A DNA stretch of 64,000 nucleotides from JARYGU01 sp033795365 (GTDB lineage: Bacteria > Pseudomonadota > Alphaproteobacteria > Rhizobiales > Rhizobiaceae). This document shows positions 17,665-26,977 of the stretch, piece by piece. The notes under the pieces were generated by a model, which saw nothing but the letters and a program-made list of their open reading frames with translations, ran no database searches and was not told the DNA's origin. A program made the position numbers and the translations under genes. Every line of letters starts with the position of its first letter. Positions within the stretch are counted from its first letter, which is position 1. Where the stretch lies: positions 55,294-119,293 of the forward strand of contig JARYGU010000017.1 in NCBI GenBank assembly GCA_033795365.1, given 5' to 3'.

Positions 17665-19176
17665 TCAGGTGCCGCAGAAGGTCTGCAGCACCTCTTCGCC
17701 GGGCTTCGGCGGTTGCGCGTAGGCGGCAAAGCGCGGATCGTCTTCGTAAGGGCATGAAAGCACGTCGCCGAGCGCTTCGAACAGCGAGAAATCCCCATCC
17801 TCGATGGCGGCGGAAAGCGCCTGTTCCACCCGGTGATTGCGCGGGATGAAGGCAGGATTGACGGATCGCATCGCGTCCGCGCGCTCCGCGGGACGTGTTG
17901 CGCCGTGCGAAAGGCGCGCGCGCCAGCGCTCGAGCCATGCGGCGGGCGCTGCGGGATCGGCGAAGAGCTGCGCGAAACGCTCCCCGCCCGCCGCATCCGC
18001 CGCCGCGTCGCAAAGCCGACGGAAGGTCAGCGTGAAATCCGCCTTCCCGTCATACATCAGCGAAAGCAGCGAACGGATGAGCTCGCCGTCGCCTTCCTCC
18101 TCCGTCTCGCCAAGGCCGAGCTTGGCGCGCACGACGCCTTTCCAGCGCTCCTGGAAACGGTCCATGAAGCGGCTGACGGCGTCGTTCGCAAGATCCACCG
18201 CCTCGCCCGGCGTCTCGTGGAGAAGCGGCAGCAGCGTTTCGGCAAGCCGCGCGATGTTCCACTGGCCGATGCCCGGCTGGTTGCCATAGGCATAGCGTCC
18301 CGCCTGGTCGATCGAGGAGAAGACGGTGCGCGGGTCGTATGTATCCATGAATGCGCAGGGGCCGAAGTCGATCGTCTCGCCGGAAACGGTCATGTTGTCG
18401 GTATTCATCACGCCGTGGATGAAGCCGACGCCGAGCCATTTGGCGATCAGCGCCGCCTGGCGCTCCGCCACGGCATCGAGGAGGGCGAGATAGGGTCCAT
18501 CGCTGCCTTTCAGCTCCGGGTAGTGCCGGTCGATCACATGGTCGGCGAGCGTCCTCAAGGCTTCCGTATCGCCGCGGGCCGCGAAGAACTGGAAGGTGCC
18601 GACGCGGATATGGCTGGCGGCGACGCGGGTGAAGATAGCGCCGGGCAGGATCGTCTCGCGGTAGACCGGCTGGCCGGTGGTGACGGCGGCAAGTGCCCGC
18701 GTCGTCGGAATCCCGAGCGCATGCATCGCCTCGCTGACGATATATTCGCGCAGCACCGGCCCGAGTGCTGCCCGCCCGTCGCCGCGCCGCGAAAAGGGCG
18801 TCTGGCCCGGACCCTTGAGCTGGATGTCGCGCCGTCTGCCGTTCCGGTCGATCACCTCGCCGAGAAGGATCGCCCGCCCGTCGCCGAGCTGCGGCACGAA
18901 CTGACCGAACTGGTGGCCCGCATAGGCCATGGCGATCGGCTCCGAGCCGGGCAGAAGCCGGTTGCCGGAAAAGATCTCCGCGCCGTCGCGCTCCAGCGCC
19001 GCCGCGTCGAGCCCGAGCTCCTCGGCAAGCGCACGGTTGAATTTCACGAGAAGCGGCGCCTCGACCGCCGTCGGCTCGACGCGCGCGAAAAAACGCTCCG
19101 GCAGCCGCGCATAGCTGTTGTCGAAGGAAATGAGGGCTTCGGCCTCGCCGGAGATTCGCTTCGTCGCTTCCGTCAT
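17665..19176 (-). CDS. selO: SelO/YdiU protein adenylyltransferase
   Basis: A 503-residue pseudokinase-fold enzyme that transfers AMP from ATP to Ser/Thr/Tyr of target proteins, linked to redox homeostasis. Diagnostic segments are 'LGDGRAILLGE', the lysine in 'LKGPGQTPFSRRGDGRAALG', 'FIHGVMNTDNM' with catalytic Asn/Asp, and 'IDFGPCAFMD' with the metal Asp. The C-terminus ends 'FCGT', the Cys corresponding to the selenocysteine of animal SelO. The start at 19176 follows GAGGAG; an open frame continues to 19338 with no similarity. It stands between convergent and divergent neighbours and is probably monocistronic. Confidence 0.94.
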   Translation of the reverse strand: MTEATKRISGEAEALISFDNSYARLPERFFARVEPTAVEAPLLVKFNRALAEELGLDAAALERDGAEIFSGNRLLPGSEPIAMAYAGHQFGQFVPQLGDGRAILLGEVIDRNGRRRDIQLKGPGQTPFSRRGDGRAALGPVLREYIVSEAMHALGIPTTRALAAVTTGQPVYRETILPGAIFTRVAASHIRVGTFQFFAARGDTEALRTLADHVIDRHYPELKGSDGPYLALLDAVAERQAALIAKWLGVGFIHGVMNTDNMTVSGETIDFGPCAFMDTYDPRTVFSSIDQAGRYAYGNQPGIGQWNIARLAETLLPLLHETPGEAVDLANDAVSRFMDRFQERWKGVVRAKLGLGETEEEGDGELIRSLLSLMYDGKADFTLTFRRLCDAAADAAGGERFAQLFADPAAPAAWLERWRARLSHGATRPAERADAMRSVNPAFIPRNHRVEQALSAAIEDGDFSLFEALGDVLSCPYEDDPRFAAYAQPPKPGEEVLQTFCGT

Positions 19177-19357
19177 CCGCTCCTCGATTCCGTTGCCCGC
19201 AAACCCGCGCCCGTCTTCACCGCGCCGGCAACGGGCATATATCCTTAAGATAGGCTCTTTGTCCGCAAGATAAAGGCGCGGCGGGGATTGCTGCGTCGGC
19301 TTGGCCGGGTTCCTTGTTGAAAAAATCGCTACTCTCATAAAGCATGGGAAGAACGCG

Positions 19358-19468
19358 ATGAACCGGAAGCTCGATATCGAACTGACGGAAATGCAGGCCC
19401 TTATGTTGCAGCAGGCGATCGATTCCGGTCGATGGCCGTCGCGATCTGCCGAATATCCTGAAAGATAA
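19358..19468 (+). pseudogene. Possible remnant of a ParD-like antitoxin gene
   Basis: A 36-residue open frame, 'MNRKLDIELTEMQALMLQQA' continuing with 'IDSGRWPSRSAEYPER'. The pattern of a short beta strand, a helix and 'SGRWPS' resembles the first half of ParD-type antitoxins ('SGRYAS...EVVREAL'), after which the frame ends. It may be a truncated gene or chance. A GGGAAG lies 7 bases upstream. Confidence 0.35.
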
Positions 19469-19492
19469 CTGATCGTTGGCCTTCTCTGTGCC

Positions 19493-21586
19493 TCACACCT
19501 TCCCCGCCATCTTGATCGCGAAGGCGTATTCGAAGGCGATTTCCTCCAGGCGCTGGAAGCGGCCCGATGCTCCGCCGTGGCCGGCGTCCATGTTGGTCTT
19601 GAGCAGGATCGGCGCGTCGCCGGTGGTCCTTTCGCGCAGCCGCGCCACCCATTTGGTCGGCTCCCAGTAGGTCACGCGCGGGTCGGTGAGCCCCGAGAGC
19701 GCCAGGATCGCCGGATAGGGTTTCGCGCCGACATTGTCGTAGGGGCTGTAGGAGGCGATGTGGTCGTAGTCCTCGCGGCTGTCGATCGGGTTGCCCCATT
19801 CCGGCCATTCCGGCGGGGTCAGCGGCAGCGTGTCGTCGAGCATGGTGTTCAAGACGTCGACGAAGGGCACGGCGGCGATGATGCCGCCGAATTTTTCCGG
19901 CGCCATGTTGGCGATCGCGCCCATCAGCATGCCGCCGGCCGAGCCGCCTTCGGCGACGATCTTCGCATAAGACGTGAACTTCTCTTGATTCAGATAGTCG
20001 GCCGCTGCGATGAAGTCCTTGAAGGTATTGGTCTTCTTGCCCATCTTGCCGTCTTCGTACCAGGAAAAACCCTTGTCCTTGCCGCCTCGGATATGAGCGA
20101 TGGCATAGACGAAGCCGCGGTCGACCAGCGACAGGCAGTTGGTGTTGAAGGACGCCGGGATGGTGATGCCGTAGGCGCCGTAGCCGTAGAGCAGGCAGGG
20201 CGCCGAGCCGTCGAGCGGCGTATCCTTCCGGTAGAGCAGCGTGACGGGAACGCGCTCGCCGTCATGGGCCGGCGCGAAGACGCGGCGCGTCACGTAGTCG
20301 TCCGGATTGTGGCCGGAGGGAACCTCCTGCGTCTTGAGCAATGTGCGCTCGCGCGTCGCCATGTTGTAGTCGAAGAGCTGCGAGGGCGTGGTCATCGAGG
20401 AATAGGAGAAGCGGATCGTATCGGTGTCGTATTCCGCAGCCCCCGAAAGCCCCAGCGAATAGGCTTCCTCTTCGAAGGCGATCGCATGTTCTTCGCCGCT
20501 TGCCCGGTCGCGGATGACGATGCGGGGCAGGCCCTCGTGGCGCTCCAGCCAGACGAGATGGCGGGCATAGGCCATGTGCGACAGGATCAGCGTGCCGGGC
20601 CGATGCGGCACGACCTCGCTCCAGTTCTCGCGTCCCGGCGCCGTCACCGGCGTCTGCATGATCTTGAAGTCCTTCGCCCCGTCGGCATTGGTCAGGATGT
20701 AGAAGACGTCGCCGCCTTCCGTCATCGAATATTCGAGCCCGGTCTGGCGCGGCGCGACGATGATGGGGTTTGAAAGCAGATCCCTCGTCGACAGCAGCCG
20801 GTATTCGCTGGTCTCGTGATCGTGGATGTCGATGAAGATGAAATCGTCGAGCAGCGAGCCGCCGACGGACATGAAGAAGCCGGGATCCTCCTCCTCGTAG
20901 ACCAGCCGGTCCTGCGACTGCGGCTCGCCGAGGATATGGTGGAAGATCTTCGAAGGCCGGTGGTTCTCGTCCTGCAGCGTATAGAAGAAGCTCTTGCCGT
21001 CCGGCGCGAAGACGCCTCCGCCGCCGCTGTTCTCGATCAGGTCGCCGCGGTCCTCGCCGGTTGCAAGATCGCGCACCTTCAGCGTGAAATATTCAGATCC
21101 CTTGTCGTCATAGCCCCAGATGCCGAGCGAATGGTCGCTCGAATGGTCGAGGCCGGAAAGGCGGAAATAGCCCTTGCCCGCCGCTTCCTTGTCGCCATCG
21201 AGCAGGATCGCCTGTTCGCCGCCGTCGCGCGGCGTGCGGAAGTAGCGCGGCTGCTCGCCGCCGGTGACGAACGAGGTGCCATAGGCGAAGGGACCGTCCT
21301 TGACCGGCACGGAGCTGTCGTCCTCCTTGATGCGCCCGCGCATCTCGGCAAAGAGCGTCTTCTGCAGCGCCTCGGTATCCGCCATCGCCGCCTTCATATA
21401 GGCGTTCTCGGCCTCCAGATGCGCGCGGATTTCCGGGTCGAGAATGGACGGGTCCTTGAACATCTGCTGCCAGTTGTCGGCGCGGAACCAGGCATAGTCG
21501 TCGGTGCGGGTGATGCCGTGGCGGACGTCCTCCACCGGCTTCTTCGTGGCTTTCGGGGCGGCAGGCAGGTTCTTGAAGACGGGCAA
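19493..21586 (-). CDS. ptrB: Oligopeptidase B (S9A prolyl oligopeptidase family)
   Basis: A 697-residue serine peptidase cleaving short peptides after Lys or Arg in the cytoplasm. An N-terminal beta-propeller (about residues 70-410) gates a C-terminal alpha/beta-hydrolase domain. The catalytic triad is visible as Ser in 'AEGGSAGGMLMG', Asp in 'SGLTDPRVTYWEP' and His in 'MDAGHGGASGR'. The start chosen is TTG at 21586, which has GGAG seven bases upstream and begins 'PVFKNLPAAPKA', the usual family start; a further TTG at 21649 opens the frame. Length fits OpdB enzymes. Confidence 0.93.
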   Translation of the reverse strand: MPVFKNLPAAPKATKKPVEDVRHGITRTDDYAWFRADNWQQMFKDPSILDPEIRAHLEAENAYMKAAMADTEALQKTLFAEMRGRIKEDDSSVPVKDGPFAYGTSFVTGGEQPRYFRTPRDGGEQAILLDGDKEAAGKGYFRLSGLDHSSDHSLGIWGYDDKGSEYFTLKVRDLATGEDRGDLIENSGGGGVFAPDGKSFFYTLQDENHRPSKIFHHILGEPQSQDRLVYEEEDPGFFMSVGGSLLDDFIFIDIHDHETSEYRLLSTRDLLSNPIIVAPRQTGLEYSMTEGGDVFYILTNADGAKDFKIMQTPVTAPGRENWSEVVPHRPGTLILSHMAYARHLVWLERHEGLPRIVIRDRASGEEHAIAFEEEAYSLGLSGAAEYDTDTIRFSYSSMTTPSQLFDYNMATRERTLLKTQEVPSGHNPDDYVTRRVFAPAHDGERVPVTLLYRKDTPLDGSAPCLLYGYGAYGITIPASFNTNCLSLVDRGFVYAIAHIRGGKDKGFSWYEDGKMGKKTNTFKDFIAAADYLNQEKFTSYAKIVAEGGSAGGMLMGAIANMAPEKFGGIIAAVPFVDVLNTMLDDTLPLTPPEWPEWGNPIDSREDYDHIASYSPYDNVGAKPYPAILALSGLTDPRVTYWEPTKWVARLRERTTGDAPILLKTNMDAGHGGASGRFQRLEEIAFEYAFAIKMAGKV

Positions 21587-21669
21587 ATGCAGGCTCCGGA
21601 GGTAGGGGTGGGGTCCGAGAGAGATAGAAGCGGGAAGCTGCCGGATCAAGCGGGCAAGTGGACTTTCGC

Positions 21670-21909
21670 TCAGGCGAAAGCTTTGTGCACGGAAGGGGGC
21701 GGTATCTCGCGCCCAAGTTCATGTGCCGCCTCGATCCATGCGGCGATTGCATCCACCACGTTCGAGACCGCCTCCTGCGGGGTCTCGCCGTCGCTCATGC
21801 AGCCGGGCAGGTCGGGAACGGTCGCGGCAAATCCGCCTCCCTCCTCTTCGGGAAGGGGCGACACGATCACAGGGTATTCCAGTGCGCTCTTTCTGTAGGT
21901 CATTCGCAT
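21670..21909 (-). CDS. hicB: HicB antitoxin
   Basis: A 79-residue HicB with the core 'YPVIVSPLPEEEGGGFAATV' and 'DLPGCMSDGETPQEAVSNV', a degraded RNase H-like fold that caps the toxin. It lacks a long C-terminal DNA-binding part. It follows hicA by 83 bases on the same strand, completing the module. Two in-frame ATGs (21909 and 21903) are possible starts. It lies 83 bases upstream of the oligopeptidase gene. Confidence 0.9.
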   Translation of the reverse strand: MRMTYRKSALEYPVIVSPLPEEEGGGFAATVPDLPGCMSDGETPQEAVSNVVDAIAAWIEAAHELGREIPPPSVHKAFA

Positions 21910-21992
21910 CCTTCACCGGGACGGCCTGATGCCGGGGCAGCCGAAACCGAGCTTACCATATCAGAATACATGCTCCATGTGGACCGTCTCGC

Positions 21993-22238
21993 CTATTTCT
22001 CAAGACCCGCAACCGCATCGATGAAAGCGACGAGCCGCTTGATATAGACTGGCTTGATCGGCCTCTTGTACGGGATCGTCAGGATCTCCCGTTGAGAGGC
22101 ATGCAAAATCTTGTAATGCGAACTTCCGGAACGCGATGCTTCGCAGCGGATTCCGAATTCCCGGCAGACGGCCTCTACATCCTCGATTCGCCAATCCGCG
22201 AGCGGGTTTCGGCGCATCTGCTCGTATCGTTTGCTCAT
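21993..22238 (-). CDS. hicA: HicA toxin
   Basis: An 81-residue mRNA interferase with a double-stranded-RNA-binding-like fold. The catalytic His lies in 'SGSSHYKILHAS', followed by 'ILTIPYKRPIKPVYIKRLV', the typical last strand and helix. It is somewhat longer than the usual 60 residues because of an N-terminal stretch ('NPLADWRIEDVEAVCREFG'), a form seen in a recognised HicA subset. The gene order toxin-antitoxin on one strand is standard for hicAB. Confidence 0.9.
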   Translation of the reverse strand: MSKRYEQMRRNPLADWRIEDVEAVCREFGIRCEASRSGSSHYKILHASQREILTIPYKRPIKPVYIKRLVAFIDAVAGLEK

Positions 22239-22340
22239 CGATGCCCCCGTCGGCGATCGACAAAGACTACTCTACCGGAGCGGGAAAATGCAATGGCGGT
22301 GAAACGGCGCGCTGTAGCATTGGGGCATGGGGAGCTGCCC

Positions 22341-23462
22341 CTATCCCGGCAGCGAGGGCCGCGATTTGCGCCCGCCGGGGCGAAGCTCCTCGGCGATCGT
22401 CATGCCGATGATCGACAGCGGCAGCGCCAGCATGGCGCCGGCCGCGCCCCACATCCAGGTCCAGAAGATGATCGCCGAAAAGACGATGAACGGCGTGACC
22501 TCCAGCCGCCTGCCCATCACGGCCGGCATCACGAGGTTCTCCATCACGAGATGCACGAGGAAGAAGGCCGCGGCGGGTATCAGGCCGGTGAAGATCGTCT
22601 CGTGGACGAAGAGCCCGCCGATCGCCAGCGACAATGTCATGACCGCCACGCCGAGAAAGGGCACGAAGCTGGAGAGGAAAGCGAAGAGCCCCCACAGCAC
22701 CGGCATGCCGAGCCCGCCGACGAGCGCGATCAGCGCCGTAATGATGCCGAGCGCGCCATAGACGAGCGCGGCGGTGGCGAAATAGTAGCCGAGCGCCGTG
22801 TCGATCGCATGCATGATGCGGATCGCCGTCAGGCGCTGGCGCCGGCCGGGAAAGGCGAGGATCAGCATGCGGCGCAGCTTCACCCGCCCGGACAGGAACA
22901 GCACCAGCGCCGCGAAGAATATCAGCCCCTGCAGCAGCGCCGGCGTCAGCCCGGCCGAGACGATGCCGAGGATGCTGCCGGTGTTTTCCAGCAGGCTTTC
23001 GAGCGACATCGGCCCGCCCGCGAAAGTCTCCGCGCGGATGTTCAGCCATTCGAGCCTGGAGAGCAGCGGCGTGATGCGCTCTATCGCGTCGCGCACGATC
23101 TGCGGCGCATTGGCGGCAAGCTGGACGAGCGGTTCGGCCAGCGCGCCGGCGATGAAGAACAGGCCGACGGCGAAGGCGGAGGCCAGCAGCAGGGCTGTGG
23201 GAAGCGGCGGTATGCCGAGCTCGTGCAGCTTCTCCGCGGCCACGCCGAGGATGAGGCCCGTGACCACCGCGAGCGAGAGGGGGATGAGGATCGGCGCCAT
23301 GAAATAGATCGCCGCCAGCGCCAGCATGGCGAAGATGCCGATCGATGCCCAGGCGGCGGCGATGTCGAGGCCGTTCTTCGCCGGCCGGACCCCTTCGAGG
23401 CGTGTCGTCTCCGTCTCCCGAAGGTCGTTCCGTTCAGCCGCGCGCTTTAATGTTTCATGCAT
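22341..23462 (-). CDS. AI-2E family (PerM-like) membrane protein
   Basis: A 373-residue inner-membrane protein with about eight hydrophobic segments and the central soluble part typical of the AI-2E/PerM family. Conserved spots include 'GLFAFLSSFVPFLGVAVM' and 'FWTWMWGAAGAMLALPLSI'. Members have been linked to autoinducer-2 export or sodium/proton exchange; the role here is unassigned. The start at 23462 follows AGGGGA; the open frame reaches 23645 with unrelated residues. Confidence 0.9.
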   Translation of the reverse strand: MHETLKRAAERNDLRETETTRLEGVRPAKNGLDIAAAWASIGIFAMLALAAIYFMAPILIPLSLAVVTGLILGVAAEKLHELGIPPLPTALLLASAFAVGLFFIAGALAEPLVQLAANAPQIVRDAIERITPLLSRLEWLNIRAETFAGGPMSLESLLENTGSILGIVSAGLTPALLQGLIFFAALVLFLSGRVKLRRMLILAFPGRRQRLTAIRIMHAIDTALGYYFATAALVYGALGIITALIALVGGLGMPVLWGLFAFLSSFVPFLGVAVMTLSLAIGGLFVHETIFTGLIPAAAFFLVHLVMENLVMPAVMGRRLEVTPFIVFSAIIFWTWMWGAAGAMLALPLSIIGMTIAEELRPGGRKSRPSLPG

Positions 23463-23653
23463 CGCTAATGTCCCCTGTCCGGCTGAAAACGCATGGACGG
23501 GTGGTAAGTTCCGGGCTATGTGCGGACCGCGATGCGCCGAAGCGGGAGCGAAAGCATGGCTCCCGATCGCCCGCCATGCGGTGCCTGAAGCGCGGCAGGG
23601 CAGGGCGGAAAGACGGATCGCCGGCGGATGGTTAAGACAGTGCAAGAGCGGAT

Positions 23654-24043
23654 ATGATGAAACGAATTCTCATTCTGGGGTCGGCAGTGGCGATCGCGTC
23701 GTCGGCCCATGCGATCGACGGCAACATCAAGCGCCAGCTGGAGAAGCTGGATCCGAACGAAAGGGTGGAGCAGCGCTGCGACATCGAGGCGATGGAGCGG
23801 ATTTCGGCTGCGAAGGAAGGCTACCGCCCCGACAAGGTCATCGCCTATGCCTTCGGCGACACCACGCTCTCCGGCGACATGCTGAAGACGAAGGGCGCGG
23901 TCTTCCGCAGCAAGGGCGAATGGTACCGCCTGTCCTACCGCTGCGAAGTGACCGCAGACCGCCTCGACGTCACGGCCTTCAAGTTCAAGATCGGCGAAAT
24001 GGTCCCGCACGAGGACTGGCAGGCGCATTACCTTTACGACTGA
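23654..24043 (+). CDS. DUF930 domain secreted protein
   Basis: A 129-residue periplasmic protein. A signal peptide spans about residues 1-20 ('ILILGSAVAIASSAHAID'). The mature part fits DUF930, a rhizobial family: 'EQRCDIEAMERI', 'YRPDKVIAYAFG' and the C-terminal 'YRCEVTADRLDVTAFKF', with two cysteines probably joined. No function is known to me. It is divergent from the AI-2E family gene and convergent with the VOC protein gene. Confidence 0.85.
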   Translation: MMKRILILGSAVAIASSAHAIDGNIKRQLEKLDPNERVEQRCDIEAMERISAAKEGYRPDKVIAYAFGDTTLSGDMLKTKGAVFRSKGEWYRLSYRCEVTADRLDVTAFKFKIGEMVPHEDWQAHYLYD

Positions 24044-24100
24044 CGAAGGGCGGACGGTGCCGGTTCAGGTCCCGCCCGCGATTGCATTCGTGCCGCCGCT

Positions 24101-25054
24101 TCACGCCGCAAGCCTGAGTCCGATGCCCCAGGGGTCGGTCAGCCGGTGGGCGTCGCCCTCGCGCGTCACCGGGATCTCCAGTCCGTCGAGCGCCTTCAGC
24201 GCTTCCTCCAGTTTGGCCGGTTCGTTGAACCGGATCGTATAGTCGGCAAGGCCGGTCATGGCGGCCTGGCGCTTCGGCTGGCCGCGCGAGTTCCAGACAT
24301 TGGCGCCGATATGGTGATGGTACTTGCCGGAGGCGAAGAAGCTCGCGCCCGGATAGCGCGCCATCAGGTCGAGGCCGAGCACGTCGCGAAAGAAGGTATC
24401 GGCCTCGGGGATATCGGCGACCTGCAGGTGGATGTGGCCGATCACCGTGCCGTCTGCCTGGCCGCCCCAGGCATCCTTCGGCGCTTCGTCGTAGAGCGCC
24501 TGCAGGTCGAGCCGCTCGGTCGCCATCTTCACCATGCCGTCGGGAAGATAGGTCCATTCCGTGCGGTCGCGGTCGCGATAGATCTCGATGCCGTTGCCCT
24601 CTGGGTCGTCCAGGTAGATCGCCTCGCTGACGAGATGGTCCGAGGCGCCGGTGAGCCGGATATTGCTGTGGGCGGCATGCGCCAGCCACCGCCCGAGTTC
24701 GGTCCGGTTCGGCACGAGGAAGGCGGTGTGGAACAGGCCCGGCGCGTTCTTCGGCGCGCGCGCCGCGTTGCCGGCGGTGGTCAGCGTCAGGAGCGGGCGT
24801 CCGGCGACGCCCAGCGTTTCGCCGGACGCGCTCTTCTCCAGGACGGAAAGGCCCATGATCTTCTGGTACCAGTCCGAAATCAGCGGCAGGTCGGTGACCA
24901 CCAGATGGGAATGGCCGACATAGGCCGGCATGTTGACGGCGTGGGCGGGCGATGAAATCTGCATTGGCGTTGTCTCCGCGCGTGTCCGGCCGGCCGTGCC
25001 TGCAAGCCCCGCAGCGGCGAGGCCGAGAAAGCTTCGACGGTCGAATCCGGTCAT
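24101..25054 (-). CDS. VOC family (extradiol-dioxygenase-like) protein, exported
   Basis: A 317-residue protein with a twin-arginine-like signal at the N-terminus ('DRRSFLGLAAAGLAGTAG') and two vicinal-oxygen-chelate domains. Metal-type histidines appear at the start of each, 'VGHSHLVVTDLPLI' and 'IGHIHLQVADIPEA', with acidic partners in 'DPEGNGIEIYRD'. It resembles catechol-2,3-dioxygenase/CatE-like proteins. The substrate is unknown. The open frame continues far upstream to 26011, but that part is a shadow of the PAQR gene; the start at 25054 begins the signal peptide. Confidence 0.86.
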   Translation of the reverse strand: MTGFDRRSFLGLAAAGLAGTAGRTRAETTPMQISSPAHAVNMPAYVGHSHLVVTDLPLISDWYQKIMGLSVLEKSASGETLGVAGRPLLTLTTAGNAARAPKNAPGLFHTAFLVPNRTELGRWLAHAAHSNIRLTGASDHLVSEAIYLDDPEGNGIEIYRDRDRTEWTYLPDGMVKMATERLDLQALYDEAPKDAWGGQADGTVIGHIHLQVADIPEADTFFRDVLGLDLMARYPGASFFASGKYHHHIGANVWNSRGQPKRQAAMTGLADYTIRFNEPAKLEEALKALDGLEIPVTREGDAHRLTDPWGIGLRLAA

Positions 25055-25321
25055 GACGATGGTCCTCTTCGATGGTTTCCGGAAAACCGGTGTCGAACCG
25101 AATATGGGCGAGGAGAAGCGTTCACGGAAGCTTGAATAATGACGAATGACTGTCAATGCTGCATTGACAATAGAGCGGGCGCGAAAGGGCGCGCGTCCGC
25201 CCGCCGGCTCCGCCTTCGTTACCGCCGTCACCAAATGTGACCCTGTGCCGCGCGCGGCACGCTTGATGCGGCAGTGCAAAACCGGCACGATGCGAGCGAC
25301 AGGGATACGGGATACGCGTTT

Positions 25322-25987
25322 ATGGAAATCAAGGGCGTCAGATGGAGCTACGACCGGCATGAGCTGATCGCCGACGGCATCGTGCATGGCGTCGGCGTCG
25401 TCTTCGCGCTGATCGGCGTCACCGCGCTCATCTTCTATGCGACGCTCTGGGCGAGCGAAGGCCAGCTCTTCGCCGCCTGGATCTACGGCATCGGGCTCGT
25501 GCTGTCGCTCGGCGTCTCGTTTGCCTACAATCTCTGGCCGGTGTCGAAGGTGAAATGGCATCTGCGCCGTTTCGATCACGCAGCGATCTTCGTGCTGATC
25601 GCGGCGACCTATACGCCCTTTCTCCAGCGCGGCTGGGACGATCCGCTGCTTGCGGGCATGCTCATCGGCATGTGGGTCATCGCCGCTGCCGGAATCGCCC
25701 TGAAATTCTTCTTTCCCGGCCGTTTCGACGGGCTGGCGATCCTGCTCTACCTCGCCATGGGCTGGAGCGGCATCCTTGCCGCCGAGCCGCTTCTCGCGCG
25801 GCTTTCGTCCACGACCCTGACGCTGATCATCGCCGGCGGCGTGCTCTATTCGCTCGGCGTGATCTTCCACGTCTGGCAGAAGCTGCGTTTCCAGAACGCG
25901 ATCTGGCACGGCTTCGTCGTTGCCGCCGCCGCCGTCCACTATTCCGCCGTCGTCGCCTGCGTCAGCTCGGCCACGAGCGGCATGTAA
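25322..25987 (+). CDS. PAQR/hemolysin III family membrane protein
   Basis: A 221-residue protein with seven hydrophobic segments. Family histidines and acidic residues are in 'IADGIVHGVGVVFALIG', 'RRFDHAAIFVLIAATYTP' and the last segment 'NAIWHGFVVAAAAVHY', which form the zinc site of PAQR hydrolases. Bacterial members (YqfA/TrhA-like) affect membrane energetics and lipid homeostasis. The first residues differ from the usual start, but the ATG at 25322 is the most sensible one; an upstream in-frame start would extend into low-similarity sequence. Confidence 0.9.
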   Translation: MEIKGVRWSYDRHELIADGIVHGVGVVFALIGVTALIFYATLWASEGQLFAAWIYGIGLVLSLGVSFAYNLWPVSKVKWHLRRFDHAAIFVLIAATYTPFLQRGWDDPLLAGMLIGMWVIAAAGIALKFFFPGRFDGLAILLYLAMGWSGILAAEPLLARLSSTTLTLIIAGGVLYSLGVIFHVWQKLRFQNAIWHGFVVAAAAVHYSAVVACVSSATSGM

Positions 25988-26046
25988 GGCCTGCTCTTGA
26001 CGATGGCCCATGCCGTGCCGGGCATCTCCCGCACAAGGTGGGCTAT

Positions 26047-26126
26047 TGCATATGGCTGACCTGCTTGCTCCCTCCCTCTTCTCCGCTGGGGAGAAGAGGG
26101 AGAAATCCGCAAACCGGCCATGCGAG
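26047..26126. repeat. RIME-like palindrome (copy downstream of PAQR gene)
   Basis: The inner hairpin CCCTCTTCTCC-GCTG-GGGAGAAGAGGG lies between arms TGCATATGGC and GGCCATGCG. It has the same organisation as the 14.6 kb copy and occupies the space between the convergent PAQR and msrB genes. Confidence 0.65.
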
Positions 26127-26192
26127 AGGAGCCCATTCCTGAAGGGAGCCGCGGCAGGGGCTGGATGCTGCGGCGAGCGGCGTCCGCCCGCC

Positions 26193-26615
26193 TCAGTCCT
26201 CGTCGAAGGTCAGCGCCACGCCGTTCATGCAGTAGCGCAGTCCCGTCGGCGGCGGGCCGTCGGGGAAGACGTGGCCGAGATGGGCGTCGCAGTCCGCGCA
26301 GCGGATCTCGATGCGATTCATGCCGTAGGAGAGGTCGCGGTGGCTGGTGACGGCTTGCGGCTCGATCGGCTCATAGAAGCTCGGCCATCCCGTGCCGGAA
26401 TTGAACTTCGCCTCGGAGCGGTAGAGCGGCCGATCGCAGCAGACGCAGCGATAGGTGCCCTTCTTCGAAAGGTCGAAATCCGGGCTGGAAAAGGCCCGTT
26501 CCGTGCCGTGTTCGCGGGTGATGCGATATTGCTCGGGCGTCAGCAGCGCCCGCCATTCCTCGTCGGTCTTGTAGACCTTGAGATTGGTCGTAGTCTCGCT
26601 CGTCGTCTTGCTCAT
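26193..26615 (-). CDS. msrB: Peptide-methionine (R)-S-oxide reductase
   Basis: A 140-residue enzyme reducing the R epimer of methionine sulfoxide in proteins. The zinc site is formed by two CxxC motifs, 'YRCVCCDRPL' and 'IRCADCDAHLGH'. The catalytic cysteine is in 'LRYCMNGVALTF' near the C-terminus. 'FNSGTGWPSFYEP' is the family signature. The start at 26615 follows GGAAG; the 12 extra residues of the longer frame do not look conserved. It is divergent from the vapB gene. No resolving Cys other than the zinc ligands is evident. Confidence 0.95.
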   Translation of the reverse strand: MSKTTSETTTNLKVYKTDEEWRALLTPEQYRITREHGTERAFSSPDFDLSKKGTYRCVCCDRPLYRSEAKFNSGTGWPSFYEPIEPQAVTSHRDLSYGMNRIEIRCADCDAHLGHVFPDGPPPTGLRYCMNGVALTFDED

Positions 26616-26722
26616 GGGCCACTTCCTTTCGCCGCAGATGTAGGGTCGCAAGGGCTGGAATGCAATTGCGGAAGCAAAGCTTCAGGCCTATATGGAGGAA
26701 AAGCGCGAATTTGGAGGAAATC

Positions 26723-26977
26723 ATGCCTCTCAATATCAAGGACGAAGCGACGCACAGGCTGGCGCGCCGGCTTGCCGAGCAGACCGGCGAGACGCTGACG
26801 AAAGCGGTGCGCGTCGCCATCGAAGAGAGAATGCAGCGGCTTGGCAAGGCAGAGCGTGCGGCGAGGATCGCCGAAGAGCTGAACCGCATCGGTCTGGAAT
26901 GCGCCGCATTGCCGGTGTTCGACGACCGGAGCCCGGATGAGATCATAGGTTATGACGAAAACGGGCTGCCGTCGTGA
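26723..26977 (+). CDS. vapB: VapB-type antitoxin (Rv0623-like)
   Basis: An 84-residue antitoxin beginning 'MPLNIKDEATHRLARRLAE', then 'TGETLTKAVRVAIEERMQRL', the pattern of the Rv0623-like VapB family. The C-terminal tail ('DDRSPDEIIGYDENGLP') is the toxin-binding strap. The start at 26723 follows GGAGGAAAT. Its end overlaps the toxin start by four bases, giving translational coupling. Confidence 0.92.
   Translation: MPLNIKDEATHRLARRLAEQTGETLTKAVRVAIEERMQRLGKAERAARIAEELNRIGLECAALPVFDDRSPDEIIGYDENGLPS

Noticed and set aside
24101..25054. Reading the VOC protein as an established catechol 2,3-dioxygenase
   Set aside because: Only the fold and candidate histidines are visible, the protein looks exported, and no aromatic catabolism genes are nearby.
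25055..26011. Upstream extension of the VOC frame to 636 codons
   Set aside because: The added part is antisense to the PAQR gene, and the signal peptide begins at 25054.
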